DNA of 64,000 nucleotides from Planctomycetota bacterium (GTDB lineage: Bacteria > Planctomycetota > UBA1135 > GCA-002686595), in contig JADJNY010000007.1 in the NCBI GenBank assembly GCA_016714045.1, forward strand, positions 62,001-126,000, written 5' to 3'. Under the pieces are notes generated by a model, which did not search any database, was not told the DNA's origin, and saw only the letters and a program-made list of their open reading frames with translations. The position numbers were made by a program, and so were the translations under genes. Within the stretch, counting starts at the first letter, position 1; every line of letters starts with the position of its first letter. Positions 27,565-38,554 of this stretch are shown here, one piece after another.

Positions 27565-27939
27565 GGCGGGGTGGATCGGGGGGAGAGGTCGCCGGGGCCG
27601 CAGTCCGCTCCGGGGAGGAGCCGAAGCCGCGCGCGCCCATGCCTTGGGACCCGATGCATCGTCCGCCGAGGGCCTCGGACTGGAGGACCTCATCCGCGAC
27701 GGGTCGGGCGCGGGACGTTGCGCGTGCGCTTGCGCGCGGCCCGCACCCGGCCCGAGTTCGCACCTGGCTCATCGACGGCACCGGGCCGTTCCGACGCGCC
27801 CCCGAGCTGCTTTTCCCCGGTTTCTTGGCGGGTGACGCCGCTCCCGTTCGTGGCGACTCCCGCGTCTTCGCTTCCGGCGGAACGGGTCCCCGACTTGCGC
27901 GCAGGGCAGGGCCCGGTTCTGCTGAAAACGGAGCTTCCC
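27565..27939. other. Divergent control region between PadR and sigma operons
   Basis: No gene is supported in these 375 bases. GAAAACGGAGC near 27925 holds the ribosome site of the sigma gene. No TANNNT box of the usual kind was found on the plus strand, so the operon may use another promoter class. Confidence 0.3.
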
Positions 27940-28497
27940 ATGCAGACCCTCGCCATGTCCGATTCCGATCCGCGGACCATCTCCTCCCTGCTCGCGGAGG
28001 TCCAGGCCGGCCGACCCGGTGCGCGCGAAGAGCTCTTCAGCCTGCTCTACGCGGAGCTCCACTTGCGTGCTCGCGCTGCGATGGGACGCCGGCCGCCGAC
28101 CGGCACGATGCAGGCGACCGTGCTCGTGCACGAGGCCTTCCTCAAGATGAACTCGGGGAGTTGGAACGACCGCAAGCACTTCCTGCTCGCCGCGTCGCAA
28201 GTCATGCGGCACGTCCTGGTGGACTACCGGCGCGGCCGGCGCGCGGGTCGCGGCGGGAACGAGTTCCTCGAGGAAGTGGCGCAGGACTTCGAGGACCGCG
28301 CGGGCGACATCGAGGCGCTGCAGGTCGCGCTCGAGCGGCTGAGGGAGTCCGATCCGGTGATGGTGCAGGCCGTGGAGCTGCGCTTCTACGCCGGCGTCGA
28401 CGAAGCCGAGGTCGCGCGCATGCTCGACCTCCCGCTGCGGACCTACCAGCGGCGCTGGGCCGAAACACGCAAGAAGCTCTTCGAGGCGGTGCGGTGA
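27940..28497 (+). CDS. ECF sigma factor, TIGR02999 type
   Basis: A 185-residue factor. It matches the TIGR02999 group: TISSLLAEVQAGRPGAREEL, then AELHLRARAAM, TMQATVLVHEAFLKMN, KHFLLAASQVMRHVLVDYRR and the region-4 helix-turn-helix DEAEVARMLDLPLRTYQRRW. ATG 27940 is chosen over 27955 because GGAG lies 6 bases before it. The stop overlaps the GTG start of the kinase by 4 bases, so both are made together. The kinase probably regulates, or is regulated by, this factor. Confidence 0.9.
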   Translation: MQTLAMSDSDPRTISSLLAEVQAGRPGAREELFSLLYAELHLRARAAMGRRPPTGTMQATVLVHEAFLKMNSGSWNDRKHFLLAASQVMRHVLVDYRRGRRAGRGGNEFLEEVAQDFEDRAGDIEALQVALERLRESDPVMVQAVELRFYAGVDEAEVARMLDLPLRTYQRRWAETRKKLFEAVR

Positions 28498-31253
28498 CCG
28501 ACGAGGGGCGCGACGTGCCCGCCGGGGCGCCGGATCGATCGGACGAGCCGGAGCGCCTGCGACGCGCGCGGGAAGAGCGGCTCGACGCGCTCTACGAGCG
28601 CCTTCTTCCGCTCTCGCCGGCGGAGCGCGCGGCGGTGCTCCAGCGCGAGTGCGCGGACGACCCCGCGCTCGCGGCGCGGCTCCTCTCCTTGTTCGGCGAC
28701 GCTCCGCCGACGGACTTCCTCGTGCCGCCCGCCTCGCGCGAGTCGGCCGAGCGCTACTTCGGCGGCGGGCTCGCGGGGGAGCGGCTCGGCGACTTCACGC
28801 TCCTGCGCGAACTCGGGCGCGGGTCGATGGGCGTCGTGTACCTCGCGGAGCAGGGCCACCCCCGCCGACACGTCGCCCTCAAGCTCCTGCCCGTCGCGCA
28901 GGCCCAGGATCCGAGCCGAGCCGAGCGCTTCCGCCGCGAAGCGACGACGCTCTCGAAGCTCGACCACCCCGGCATCGTGCCGATCCTCGCGTACGGCGAG
29001 GAGCGCGGACTTCTCTGGTACGCGATGCGCTACGTCGAGGGGCACGATCTCCACGAGGAGCTCGACCGTCAGCGCCGGCTGAGAAGCGCGCAAGCGACGC
29101 CGCTCCCGTTCCTCCCCGCGTTCGACGGCGCCGACTACCTGCCGCGGATGCTCGAGCGCTTCTGCGAGCTGCTCGACGCGCTGCAGTTCGCGCACGACGC
29201 GTTCATCGTGCACCGCGACGTGAAGCCGCAGAACGTGCTGCTCGGCACGGACGGACGGTTCTACCTCGCCGACTTCGGGCTCGCGCGCGACGAGCGCTTC
29301 GGCTCGCTGACGGCGACCGGCGCCGTGCAGGGCACGCCGTACTACATGAGCCCCGAGCAAGCCGCCGCGGTCACGCAGGGGATCGACCACCGCACGGACG
29401 TCTACTCCGCCGCCGTCGTTTTGTACGAGCTCCTGTGCCTGCAGCGCGCGTTCACGGGCTCGACGCAGCAGGAGATCCTGCAGAAGATCGGCACGCGCGA
29501 GCCCCGACCGCTGGAGCTCGTCGAGCATCGCATCCCGCGCGACCTCGCCGTCGTGTGCGGCAAGGCGATGGAGAAGAAGCCCGCGAAGCGGTACGCGAGC
29601 GCGCGCGAGTTCGCGGACGACCTGCGGCGCTTCCTGCGGCACGAGGCGATCCGCGCGCGTCCGCCGTCGTTCCTCGAGCGTGCGTCGCGCGTCGCGGAGC
29701 GCCACCGGAGCGCGCTCCTCGCGGCCGCCGCCGCGGCGCTCGTGCTGTCGCTCGGGGCGTACGTCGTGCAGGACCTGCGGTTCCGCGAGGTCGTCGCGGG
29801 CGACGAGCAGACGATCGGGCGCCTGCTCGACGAACCCGACTGGACGACGCGGACGAACGAGCTCGTCCTCGCGCGCGATCGGCTCGCGACGCTGCGCGCT
29901 TCGGGCCGGTCGCTTCCCGTGCGCGCGAGCGAGCTGCTCGATCGTTTCGAGGCGCGGCTCGCGAGCTTCAAGGCCGAGCGGCGCGCGAAGGCGGAAGCGT
30001 TGCTCGTGAGCGGCCGTTCCGGCCGCGCGTTTCCGCGCGCAGCGTCGGTGCTGAGTCCCGAGGAGCAGGTAGATCCGAACGTCGTGCGCGAGCTCCGTAC
30101 CGGGCGCAACGACGAGGAGCTCGACGCCGCGATGCGCATCCTGGAGAGCCTCGCCACGGTGTTCGGGGACGACGCCGAGCTCCGCGCCGCGTTCGATCTG
30201 CGGCGAGCGCAAGCGCGGCTCACCGTCGAGCTCCCGACCGCCGTGCGCGACCGGGCGGCGCGCTGGTCCGAAGCTCGGGCGTTCCTCCGCCGGGTGGACC
30301 CGATTCGCGAGACGATCGGCGCGCTCGAACCCCTCGGCGTGCTTCCGCTCCTCGAGGTCCCCGTGGCCTCCGGCGAGTACCGAATCGTCGTCGAGATCCC
30401 CGACTATGGCTTCGGCGAGTTCACCCGCACGATCGGCGTCGACTCGTCGGACTGCACCGTTCGAGCTTGGGTGCGTTCGACGAGCGAGGTCCGCGCGAGC
30501 CTGCGCCGCATCGACGCCTGCACCTTTCGCTACCGGGCGGAGGGCCTGAAAATGGGGATGGGTTGCTCGGAGGAGCACGACCACGTCGAGCTCGCGACCT
30601 ACTGGGTCTCCGAAGCCGCCGTCTCGAACGGGGAGGTGCTCCAGTACCTGCGGGAGACGGGCACCCGGATCCCACACCTCTGGGTGCAGGCGGGCTTCGT
30701 CACGGGGCCCGAGGATTTCGGCCTGACGCCGAGCGAGCTGGCGGAGTGGTACGAACGACCCGCGACCGGGTTCCACGGCCTGTTCGCTCGGGACGTCGCG
30801 GAGTACCTCGGCGGTCGGCTCCCCACGCACCCCGAGCTCGAGCGCGTGAAGCGCGGTCTCGCGGCACTCTACTACCCGTGGGGCGACGAGCCGGACCTCC
30901 AGCAAAGCGCCACGGTCCGCTTGGGGATCCCTCCCGCTCTCCGGGATCTCAGCATCCCCAAGAAATTCCGCGCCTACTTCGGGGGCACGCGCGGCGTGCG
31001 CGACCCCGCGTACCGCCAGGGCCCCGAGGGCTTCTTCCACACCTACGGGAACGTCTCCGAGTGGACGGAGAGCTGTGTGGTCGAGCTGAGAACCGACTTG
31101 CTCGTCGTGGACCCGAACCAGCACATCACCATGGGGCCCGCCTGGCACTCGCCGACGATTCACACGCTCTGCAACCACAACCTATGGAGCGTCGACGAAC
31201 GCTACTCGACGTTCGACACCGGGTTGCGGGTCGCGAAAAGCGACGTGCCTTGA
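28494..31253 (+). CDS. Ser/Thr kinase with membrane segment and C-terminal FGE-sulfatase (SUMF1-like) domain
   Basis: A 919-residue fusion starting at GTG 28494 (GTGA overlap with the sigma gene). The kinase domain (about 100-385) has GRGSMG (108-113), Lys130, HRDVKPQN (240-247), DFG (260-262) and SPE in place of APE (286-288). One membrane helix is near 406-424. A helical stalk follows, then from about 680 an FGE-sulfatase-like domain (VELATYWVSEAAVSNGEVLQ, RLPTHPELERVKRG, YPWGDEPD, YGNVSEWTES). SUMF1-like domains of this kind in bacteria often sense or bind rather than make formylglycine. The key active-site cysteines of true FGE are not obvious, so sensing outside the cell is likely. Two small unknown genes follow in the same direction. 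Confidence 0.85.
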   Translation: MTDEGRDVPAGAPDRSDEPERLRRAREERLDALYERLLPLSPAERAAVLQRECADDPALAARLLSLFGDAPPTDFLVPPASRESAERYFGGGLAGERLGDFTLLRELGRGSMGVVYLAEQGHPRRHVALKLLPVAQAQDPSRAERFRREATTLSKLDHPGIVPILAYGEERGLLWYAMRYVEGHDLHEELDRQRRLRSAQATPLPFLPAFDGADYLPRMLERFCELLDALQFAHDAFIVHRDVKPQNVLLGTDGRFYLADFGLARDERFGSLTATGAVQGTPYYMSPEQAAAVTQGIDHRTDVYSAAVVLYELLCLQRAFTGSTQQEILQKIGTREPRPLELVEHRIPRDLAVVCGKAMEKKPAKRYASAREFADDLRRFLRHEAIRARPPSFLERASRVAERHRSALLAAAAAALVLSLGAYVVQDLRFREVVAGDEQTIGRLLDEPDWTTRTNELVLARDRLATLRASGRSLPVRASELLDRFEARLASFKAERRAKAEALLVSGRSGRAFPRAASVLSPEEQVDPNVVRELRTGRNDEELDAAMRILESLATVFGDDAELRAAFDLRRAQARLTVELPTAVRDRAARWSEARAFLRRVDPIRETIGALEPLGVLPLLEVPVASGEYRIVVEIPDYGFGEFTRTIGVDSSDCTVRAWVRSTSEVRASLRRIDACTFRYRAEGLKMGMGCSEEHDHVELATYWVSEAAVSNGEVLQYLRETGTRIPHLWVQAGFVTGPEDFGLTPSELAEWYERPATGFHGLFARDVAEYLGGRLPTHPELERVKRGLAALYYPWGDEPDLQQSATVRLGIPPALRDLSIPKKFRAYFGGTRGVRDPAYRQGPEGFFHTYGNVSEWTESCVVELRTDLLVVDPNQHITMGPAWHSPTIHTLCNHNLWSVDERYSTFDTGLRVAKSDVP

Positions 31254-31281
31254 GCGGAGAGACACCCCTGGGATCTGCATC

Positions 31282-31686
31282 ATGAGTACCGTCACCTACA
31301 CCTGCAACGCTTCCCTCGTCTCCAGCGCCACCGCTCCCGCTCCGCCCGAGGGCTTCGAGAACTGGAAGGTCTCGCAGGCCGAGGTCCAGGCCTTCGTCGA
31401 CGCGTTGGATGGTCGACAGGAGACGGTCACGGGCGCGACGCAGACCGATCGCATGCGCAAGCTCGGCATCGCCCTGAGCACCTACCTCAGCGGACTCTCG
31501 GGCTACGCGGGGCCGACGAACCTCGTCGTCGTGAACTCGACGCTCGGAACCGGAACGGATTGGAACAGCACTTCAGACAACGTCGTGCATCCGCGCAACG
31601 GATCCGGCACCCCTGTCCAGCTCTGTGTGGCGCAGTCGAGCGGCGGCACGTGGTATTGGGCCCTGGTCGTGGCGCCCGAGCCATGA
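31282..31686 (+). CDS. Hypothetical protein, sigma/kinase operon
   Basis: A 134-residue protein with no family I recognise. It begins MSTVTYTCNASL, has a mixed helical centre (WKVSQAEVQAFVDALDG) and a Ser/Gly/Thr-rich C-terminal half ending CVAQSSGGTWYWALVV. There is no signal peptide. It starts 29 bases after the kinase stop and its own stop overlaps the next start (ATGA), so it belongs to the sigma/kinase operon. Its G/C-rich codons match the neighbours. It may be a client or substrate of the kinase; that is only context. Confidence 0.6.
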   Translation: MSTVTYTCNASLVSSATAPAPPEGFENWKVSQAEVQAFVDALDGRQETVTGATQTDRMRKLGIALSTYLSGLSGYAGPTNLVVVNSTLGTGTDWNSTSDNVVHPRNGSGTPVQLCVAQSSGGTWYWALVVAPEP

Positions 31687-32633
31687 GCCCCGCCTTCGCA
31701 TCCCCGCCCGCATCCGTGTCCACTCCCGAGGTCTGCACCATGTCCGTCACCGAGTCGACCCAGAACCCGATCACGCAGCTCCTCGACGCGCGCGCCGCCG
31801 ATCCGCGCGTCCTCGGCCACGCCGAGCGCCGCATCTTCGTCCGCTACGACGCGTGGACGTTCCCGGTCTTGCGCAAGGCGCTCGACGACCCGAAGACGAA
31901 GGCCGCATTGAGCCCCGCCGCGCAGCGGCTGTTCCTCGAGCGCATGCCCGAGTGTCCGTTCGCGCCCGGGCTGTTCGCGCTCGTCGCGGACGTCCTGGGG
32001 CGCGGGGTCCTCGACCGCGTCGAGCGCTACTGCGACGCCGGCGAGCTCCCCGCCGTGCCCGAGCTGCTCGAGCACGAAGAAGAGCTCCTGCGCGCCGAGC
32101 ACCTCGACCTCGACCGCGCGATCGTGCGGATGGCGGAGTACCAGGAGCGGATCTTCGACGCCGCGTACCCGCCGGACGGCGACCGGCCGAGCCTCGGGCT
32201 CGAGCTCGCGTTCGCGAACTTCGCGTCGGGCGCGCTCGGGTTCCTCCCGCCGCCGCCCGCGCCGCTGAAGCGACCGACGGAGCGCTCGATCGAGGACGCG
32301 CTGAACTGCGAGCCCGACGGCTGGCTCTTCCACGCGTTTGCGGAGTTCGCCTGGAACGCGGCGCGCGTGCGCACCGGACGCAGCGCGTACTGGCTCGCGC
32401 TCGCGCAGCAGTGGGCCGCGTTGCAGGAAGTATGGGCGTGGACCTATGGACCCGCGATCGGCGCGCGCAGCCGCGCGGACTACGGCCGCTGGCGCCGTCG
32501 CGCGGGGGAGCCGATCCCGCTCGCCGAGATCCAGGCGTTGACGGAGGTCTACCGCCAGGCGTACCCGACGCGCGAGGCGCTCGCGCAGCGGCTCGCCTGG
32601 AACGCCCTGCGCGCGTTCAAGGACCGGCGCTGA
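31683..32633 (+). CDS. Hypothetical helical protein, sigma/kinase operon
   Basis: A 316-residue protein. ATG 31683 overlaps the previous stop (ATGA); a second ATG at 31740 has GAGG 8 bases before it and gives a 297-residue product that begins MSVTESTQNP, so the start is open. The sequence is mostly helical with acidic and aromatic patches (LDLDRAIVRMAEYQERIFDA, EPDGWLFHAFAEFAWNAARV, YWLALAQQWAALQEVW). No signal peptide or membrane helix, no family known to me. It is the last gene of the sigma/kinase operon and is followed by a 30-bp tandem repeat. Confidence 0.65.
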   Translation: MSPAFASPPASVSTPEVCTMSVTESTQNPITQLLDARAADPRVLGHAERRIFVRYDAWTFPVLRKALDDPKTKAALSPAAQRLFLERMPECPFAPGLFALVADVLGRGVLDRVERYCDAGELPAVPELLEHEEELLRAEHLDLDRAIVRMAEYQERIFDAAYPPDGDRPSLGLELAFANFASGALGFLPPPPAPLKRPTERSIEDALNCEPDGWLFHAFAEFAWNAARVRTGRSAYWLALAQQWAALQEVWAWTYGPAIGARSRADYGRWRRRAGEPIPLAEIQALTEVYRQAYPTREALAQRLAWNALRAFKDRR

Positions 32634-32678
32634 GCGCCGGCAGGACCAACCCCGAGCCGATCGCACGCGGTCCGAGGC

Positions 32679-32798
32679 GCGCCGCGACGGCGACGCTCGG
32701 GGTCTGCGGCGCCGATACGGCGACGAGCGGGGCCTGAAGCGTCGCGACGGTAACGCTCGGGGCCTGAGGCGCCTCGACGGCGACGCTCGGGGGCGGGT
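32679..32798. repeat. Four copies of a 30-bp tandem repeat
   Basis: Four head-to-tail units start at 32679, 32709, 32739 and 32769, each carrying the core CGACGGCGACGCTCGGGG with a few changes. They fill most of the 305 bases between the operon end and fumC. On the minus strand the repeat reads as a 10-residue Pro/Val/Ala motif in a 107-codon frame, which I do not call a gene. There are no spacers, so it is not a CRISPR. Confidence 0.75.
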
Positions 32799-32873
32799 GC
32801 GTCGCTCGCCCGCGCTGTTCGATCGTCCGCTCGTCCGCACTCGTGGGGGCGAGACGCGCCGCGCCGCCGCCGC

Positions 32874-32879
32874 TACGAT
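32874..32879 (+). promoter_or_regulatory. Putative -10 box (TACGAT) for fumC
   Basis: TACGAT 59 bases before the ATG at 32939; same series as the other TANNNT boxes. Confidence 0.4.
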
Positions 32880-32938
32880 CCCGCGCTGCCTCCGGGGTCG
32901 CGCGGGTCGCGCCACCACCCGAGCGCGAACGAACCGCC

Positions 32939-34404
<1,466 letters not shown>

Positions 34405-34483
34405 CGCTCGTCGCGCGAGCGCGAACGCCGAGTCGAGCGCTCCTGCTCGCGCGCGCCATCGGACGGTTCTCGACGTCCAGGAA

Positions 34484-34522
34484 ACAGCGACACGGATCCA
34501 AGCGTTGGATCCGTGTCGCTGT
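34484..34522 (+). terminator. Strong terminator hairpin after fumC
   Basis: An 18-bp perfect stem (34484-34501 with 34505-34522) and a 3-base loop GCG. It lies 80 bases after the proposed fumC stop and before the promoter region of the next gene. Confidence 0.8.
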
Positions 34523-34620
34523 GTTCGTCCGCGGATCTGCGCCTTCGTGCGGAGCGCGGCCCGACAAAACCGACCTTCGAACGGGCTCGTGTGCGCAGAG
34601 CCCGTGGTCGGCACGCTCTC

Positions 34621-34626
34621 TAGCAT
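34621..34626 (+). promoter_or_regulatory. Putative -10 box (TAGCAT)
   Basis: TAGCAT 60 bases before the ATG at 34687; no clear -35. Confidence 0.3.
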
Positions 34627-34686
34627 GCTCTTTGTTCACGGGGTTGCGAACGTGGCGCGCCCGCGTCACGCCATGGAAAGGCATCG

Positions 34687-37334
34687 ATGAAGACCCCGAA
34701 CGTGATCGCGTCCTTGTTCCCCGTCGTCGCGACGACGGCCCTCGCGCTGGCCCAGGCTCCGACGCTCTCCGCGCCGACCTCGCCGCTCGGCGACCTGCTC
34801 CCCGGGCCCGCGCCCGACGTCCAGACGACGCCGCGCGTCGCCGCCGGTGGCGGCGGATACCTCGTCGTGTGGACCGACGCGCGCAGCCATGTCGGCGGCA
34901 CCCAGTCCGACCTCGACGTGTTCGCGCTGCGCCTCGACGACCTCGGCGCGCCGCTCGACCCCGCGCCGATCCCGGTCGCCGTGCGACCGGGGTGGCAGCG
35001 CAACCCGCGCGTCGCGTGGAACGGCGCGGACTGGCTCGTCGTGTTCGAAGACCAGCTCTTCAACGGCAGCTACTACTCGACGGCGCTCTCCGCCGCGCGC
35101 GTGTCGAGCGCGGGCGTCGTGCTCGATCCCGCGGGCTTCCGCGTGCGCCCTGCGCAGTGGTCGGACAGCGTGCTGTGGGATCTCTGCGCGAACGGCTCCG
35201 AGTGGGTCGTCGCGAGCTCGGGCACGTCGGGCGGCGAGGCGGCGCTCACGGGCCACCGCATCGGCGCGAACGGCGCCGTCGTCAACCCGGCGGGCACCGT
35301 GCTCGTCCCCGAGACCTACTTCCTCTACTTCGGCGTCAACCTCGCGTCGTCGCAGGGCGAGGTGCTGCTCACCTACACCGGCGCGAGCACGCCCGTCGCG
35401 CGGCGCTACGGTCCGACGCTCGCGGCGATCGGCGCGGCGTTCACGCCTCCGGGGACGAACGTCGGCGGCGGAACGCTCGGCTACTACGTCACGTGGAACG
35501 GCACGACGGACCTGCTCGGTTCGCCGATGACGCTCGACGGCACGCTCGCGTTCCCCGCGGGGCTCGCGATCGAGAGCACGTTCGGGATCACGCAGGTCGC
35601 GAAGCCCGCGTGGGACGGTTCGCAGTGGTGGATCGGCTGGTCCAACATCGTCGACGGCATCGTGGCGGCGCGCGTCGCCACGAGCGGCACCCTGATCGAC
35701 GCCGGCGGCGTGCAGGTCGCGGCGGTCGGCGGCAGCAACCCCACGGGGCTCTCGATCGCCGGCGGCGCGGCCGCGGGTGCGCAGTTCGCGTGGACCGGAC
35801 AGGGCCAGCAGTACGAGGTGTTCGGCGCGAACGCGACGCCCGCGTTCGTCGTCGGACCGGTCGCGGCGCTCAGCACGAGCGCGCCGAGCCAGCTCCGGCC
35901 CGCGCTCTGCGCGGGACCCGACGGCTGGGCGCTCGCCTACGAGAGCCAGAACGGCGAGACGCGGCGCGTCCTCTTCCGCCTGCTCGATCCCGAAGGGGGG
36001 GGGCGCACGGCGGAGCCCATCGAGCTCGGCAGCGGGCCGGGGCGGGGCGGTGCAGCGGTCGCGTGGAACGGCGCCGTGTACGCCGTCGCGTGGAACGACG
36101 GGTTGCGCATCGTCGTGCAGCGCTTCGCTCTGGACGGAACGCCGGTCGACGCCGCGCCGCTCCTGGTCATGGCGTCGGACTCCGGAGCCGCGATCGCTGC
36201 GGTCGGACGCGCGTTCTTGATCGGCACGACGGTCGCCGAGACGTACCCGCAGTTCCGTGACGCCGTCGTGCGCCGCTTCGACGGCGACTCGGGCGCGTTC
36301 CTCGACCCGGCGCCGGTCGTGCTCGGCGCGGGCTACGCGCAGCAACTGCGCGCGACCTCGATGGTGGACCGCTGGCTCGTCGTGTGGCAGAGCAACTGGT
36401 CGCACAACGACCCGCAGGCGACGAACATCGCGGCGATCGTCCTCCCGGACGGCACCGTGTCCACGAACACGGGCGTCGACTTCGGCGGCTCGCCCGACGC
36501 GGCGGGCGGCAACGGGAGCGCGCTCATCGTCTGGCGTTTGAACAGCCTCGCGAACGCGAACAACGACGTCGCGTGCTGCACGATCCAACCCAACGGCGCG
36601 CTCGGCCCCAAGGTCGTCGTCAGCACGGCGGTCGGACGGCAGCTCTCGCCGCGCGTCGCGTGGGACGGGACGCAGTGGTTGCTCGCGTGGGAGGACCAGC
36701 GCCACCAGACGAGCTTCTTCGACGCGGAGACCGACGTGTACGGCGCGCGCGTCAGCGCGGCGGCGCGCTGCTCGACCCCGCGGGCTTCCCGTGGCGCGTC
36801 TCCACGTTGCCGGTCGCGTTCCCGGTGCTCGCCGCGCGCGGCGCGCGCGTGATGCTCGCGACGAGCACGTTCACGGCCGAGTCGCCGCTCGGCGCGTACC
36901 GGATCGAGCTGGTGCGGACGCTCGGTGATTGCCTCGCTCCCGCGCGCTTCTGTGACGCGCTCCCGAACTCGACGGGCCAGCGCGCGCGCATCGGCTCGAG
37001 CGGGACGACGAGCCTCGCTGCGAACGACCTCGTGTTGACGTGCACCGGGCTCCCCGCGACGACGACGGGCATCTTCTTCGCCGGGAACGAACCGGCGCTG
37101 CCGTTCGGCACGCTGGGCAACGGTCTCGCGTGCGTCGGCGGCACGCTGCGGCGCGTCGGAGCGGTCCACGCCGTCGCGGGCGCCGTGTGGGCGCCGCAGG
37201 ACCTCGGCGCGCTCGTCTGGGGCGGATTGCAGCAGGGCGACGTGCGCTACGTGCAGCTCTGGTACCGCAACGTCGCGGGCGGCGGCGCGGGTTCGAACGC
37301 GTCGGACGCGCTCGAGTTGACCGTCTGCTCGTGA
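34687..37334 (+). CDS. Large secreted repeat protein with shared C-terminal domain, frameshifted
   Basis: Corrected length is about 882 residues. The N-terminus is a signal peptide (VIASLFPVVATTALALA). The body has ~50-60-residue repeats marked by Trp and Asp: VVWTDARSHVGG, RVAWNGADWLVVFEDQ, PAWDGSQWWIGWSN, AVAWNGAVYAVAWND, RVAWDGTQWLLAWEDQ. This pattern suggests a propeller. Near 36758-36762 one G is missing (GCGGCGG for GCGGGCGG); with it the frame continues GGALLDPAGFPWRVSTLP to 37334. The C-terminus carries the shared domain (FCDALPNSTG, GIFFAGNEPALPFGTLGNG, QLWYRNVAGGGAGSNASDA). Likely surface exposed or released; ligand unknown. Confidence 0.8.
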
Positions 37335-37465
37335 CCGATGCGTCGGTGGGGAGCGCGCCGCGTGGAGTTCCCTCCGCGCGGCGCGCGCTCATTCGTGCTC
37401 CGCGCGGGGAGCGCCGGCGAGCCCGACGCGCTTCCCGGCGCATCGAACCCGGCGCGCTCCGTTGC

Positions 37466-37471
37466 TAGGCT
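37466..37471 (+). promoter_or_regulatory. Putative -10 box (TAGGCT) for the DUF4412-type gene
   Basis: TAGGCT 40 bases before the ATG at 37512; same series. Confidence 0.4.
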
Positions 37472-37511
37472 CGCGGTGTCCGTTCGATCCTTCGACCCCA
37501 TGGAGACCGTC

Positions 37512-38306
37512 ATGCAACGCCTCGCCACCTTTGCCGCCCTCGTCCTCCTCTCCGCGCCCGCGTGGTGCGCCGACTTCGTGATCACGAAGGCGAAGCACAC
37601 CGACGCCTCGAAGATCATGGGGCGCGAACAACCCGCTCAGGACTCGACCGAGATCACCTGGATGGGCAAGGACCGCATGCGCGTCGAGGAAGGGACGCGC
37701 GTCACGCTCGTCCGCGCCGACTTGAAGAAGATGTTCATGCTCGACACCGCCGCGAAGACGTACACCGCGGTCGACCTGCCGTTCGACATGAAGAAGTACG
37801 TGCCCGCCGACATGGCGAAGATGATCGAGCCGATGATGGCGCAGATGAAGGCGACCGTGACGCCGACGACGGAGACGAAGAAGATCAAGGACTGGACCGC
37901 GACGAAGTACACGCTGACGATGACTGGTCCGATGGGCTCGACGGTCACGCAGGACCTGTGGGCCACGAAGGACGTCGCGCTCGACGCGGCGACGATGGCC
38001 TCGATGCGCGAGACGCTGATGTCCGTCAGCATGATGGCCGGCCCGATGGCCGCCGAGATGAAGAAGGTCGACGGGCTCGTGCTCGTCACGGAGCGCACGC
38101 AGACCGTGATGGGCACCGCGATCAAGTCGAAGGAAGAGGTCACCTCGATCGAGCAGAAGGAGCCCGCGGCGGGGCTCTACGAACTCCCGAAGGACTACAC
38201 CGAGACGCCGTTCGACCCGATGGCCGAGTCGCCGATGGGCGGCGGCGGTCCCGGTGGACGTGGCCCGCGCGGGGCGCCGCCCGCCAAGGCCCCGTCGGGC
38301 GGTTGA
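37512..38306 (+). CDS. Exported DUF4412-like protein
   Basis: A 264-residue protein. ATG 37512 is preceded by GGAG at 6 bases and gives signal peptide MQRLATFAALVLLSAPAWCA. The mature part follows the DUF4412 layout: a strand-rich start (DFVITKAKHTDASKIM), TEITWMGKDRMRVEEGT, the KKMFMLDTAAKTYTAVDLP line and a late section KDWTATKYTLTMTG. Family members are periplasmic, of unknown role, with a lipoprotein-carrier-like fold suggested. A Met-rich middle (KMIEPMMAQMKATV, MSVSMMAGPMAAEM) and a Gly/Pro-rich tail (GGGGPGGRGPRGAPP) are specific to this protein. Confidence 0.72.
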   Translation: MQRLATFAALVLLSAPAWCADFVITKAKHTDASKIMGREQPAQDSTEITWMGKDRMRVEEGTRVTLVRADLKKMFMLDTAAKTYTAVDLPFDMKKYVPADMAKMIEPMMAQMKATVTPTTETKKIKDWTATKYTLTMTGPMGSTVTQDLWATKDVALDAATMASMRETLMSVSMMAGPMAAEMKKVDGLVLVTERTQTVMGTAIKSKEEVTSIEQKEPAAGLYELPKDYTETPFDPMAESPMGGGGPGGRGPRGAPPAKAPSGG

Positions 38307-38308
38307 GC

Positions 38309-38336
38309 GCGCACGCGGGGCTGGCGTCGCGTGCGC
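38309..38336 (+). terminator. Hairpin after the DUF4412-type gene
   Basis: GCGCACGC pairs with GCGTGCGC across a 12-base loop, directly after the stop. No U-tract. Confidence 0.4.
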
Positions 38337-38343
38337 TCGACGC

Positions 38344-38349
38344 TAGACT
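38344..38349 (+). promoter_or_regulatory. Putative -10 box (TAGACT) for the small basic gene
   Basis: TAGACT 51 bases before the ATG at 38401, identical to the boxes before the sigma gene, icd and ssb. Confidence 0.45.
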
Positions 38350-38400
38350 CTCCGCCCCTCGAACCCCGTGACGGCGCTCCCGCCGGTCCCAGAGGCACCC

Positions 38401-38526
38401 ATGCACACGAAGATCCGCAGCTCCTCCAAGAAGCACAAGAAAGAGACCGGCTACCGCACGCGCCAGAAGTCGAAGGGCGGTCGCAAGACGAACCGCCGCC
38501 AGCGCAAGCGCCACGGCAGCTTCTGA
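38401..38526 (+). CDS. 41-residue very basic protein, bL34-like
   Basis: A short frame, ATG 38401, with AGAGG upstream and its own -10 box and terminator, so it is a real transcription unit. The product is Lys/Arg-rich throughout. The segment TGYRTRQKSKGGRKTNRRQR fits the bL34 core pattern G-[FY]-R-x-R-x-x-[ST]-K-x-G-R. The usual N-terminal TxQPSxxKR signature is missing, and the gene is not beside rnpA/dnaA as rpmH usually is. A divergent large-subunit protein bL34 is my best guess; another small ribosome-associated protein is possible. Confidence 0.5.
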   Translation: MHTKIRSSSKKHKKETGYRTRQKSKGGRKTNRRQRKRHGSF

Positions 38527-38554
38527 TCCGTCCCGGCTCCTGAACCAGGCCGCT

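Noticed and set aside
32679..32798. Possible CRISPR array
   Set aside because: Units are adjacent with no unique spacers, and no cas gene is present.
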